Source of the DNA: Candidatus Omnitrophota bacterium
Lineage (GTDB): Bacteria; Omnitrophota; Gorgyraeia; 2-01-FULL-45-10
Length of the DNA: 5,940 nucleotides
Direction of reading: 5' to 3'
NCBI GenBank assembly: GCA_026387135.1
Contig: JAPLMH010000129.1
Location: forward strand, 1 to 5,940
In this document: positions 5,939 through 5,940 of the stretch, piece by piece
How the letters are laid out: each line of letters opens with the position of its first letter
Position numbering within the stretch: position 1 is the stretch's first letter
The notes under the pieces: generated by a model
The model's input: the letters and a program-made list of their open reading frames with translations, nothing else
Told to the model about the DNA's origin: nothing
The model's database searches: none
Translations under genes and position numbers: made by a program

Positions 5939-5940
5939 AA

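Overview
The window is a compact, gene-dense stretch of bacterial chromosome in which every recognisable gene lies on the minus strand, so transcription runs from high to low coordinates. The order is: a fragment of an unidentified gene at the right edge; a two-cluster 4Fe-4S ferredoxin-like hydrogenase subunit; a HycI-type hydrogenase maturation protease; archease; the RNA ligase RtcB, interrupted by a large intein; seryl-tRNA synthetase; and the N-terminal part of a membrane HExxH (M50-like) peptidase cut by the left edge. No gap exceeds 60 bases. The plus-strand reading frames are shadows.

The organism is probably an anaerobic bacterium. SerS is of the ordinary bacterial class, Shine-Dalgarno sites are used, and the ferredoxin/HycI pair points to a membrane-bound group 4 (Ech/Mbh/Hyc-like) [NiFe] hydrogenase. 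Frequent ATA isoleucine codons, a long archaeal-type RtcB paired with archease, and the group 4 hydrogenase would suit an uncultured candidate-phylum lineage such as Omnitrophota. That assignment is inference and no marker here proves it.

Region 5040-5940 is the end of the hydrogenase block. The 56-base gap at 4983-5038 holds a strong-looking sigma-70-type promoter that would start a new unit of RNA-repair and translation genes: archease, rtcB, serS, then the membrane peptidase. Two junctions in this unit are ATGA overlaps (archease/rtcB and serS/peptidase), and the rtcB stop is followed at once by a good Shine-Dalgarno for serS.

The main point of interest is the 509-residue intein in RtcB. 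It is inserted in frame immediately before the cysteine of the FDIN/CGVR motif, the Mn-binding active-site cysteine of the ligase. That cysteine is therefore also the +1 splicing nucleophile, so RtcB cannot work until the intein has removed itself. The intein carries an apparently intact two-motif LAGLIDADG homing endonuclease, ends in Ser-Asn rather than the usual His-Asn, is much more AT-rich than its host gene, and is bounded by a six-base direct repeat. Intein insertion at this RtcB site is known in other organisms such as Pyrococcus; I see no wholly new system here, but this copy has several details worth checking.
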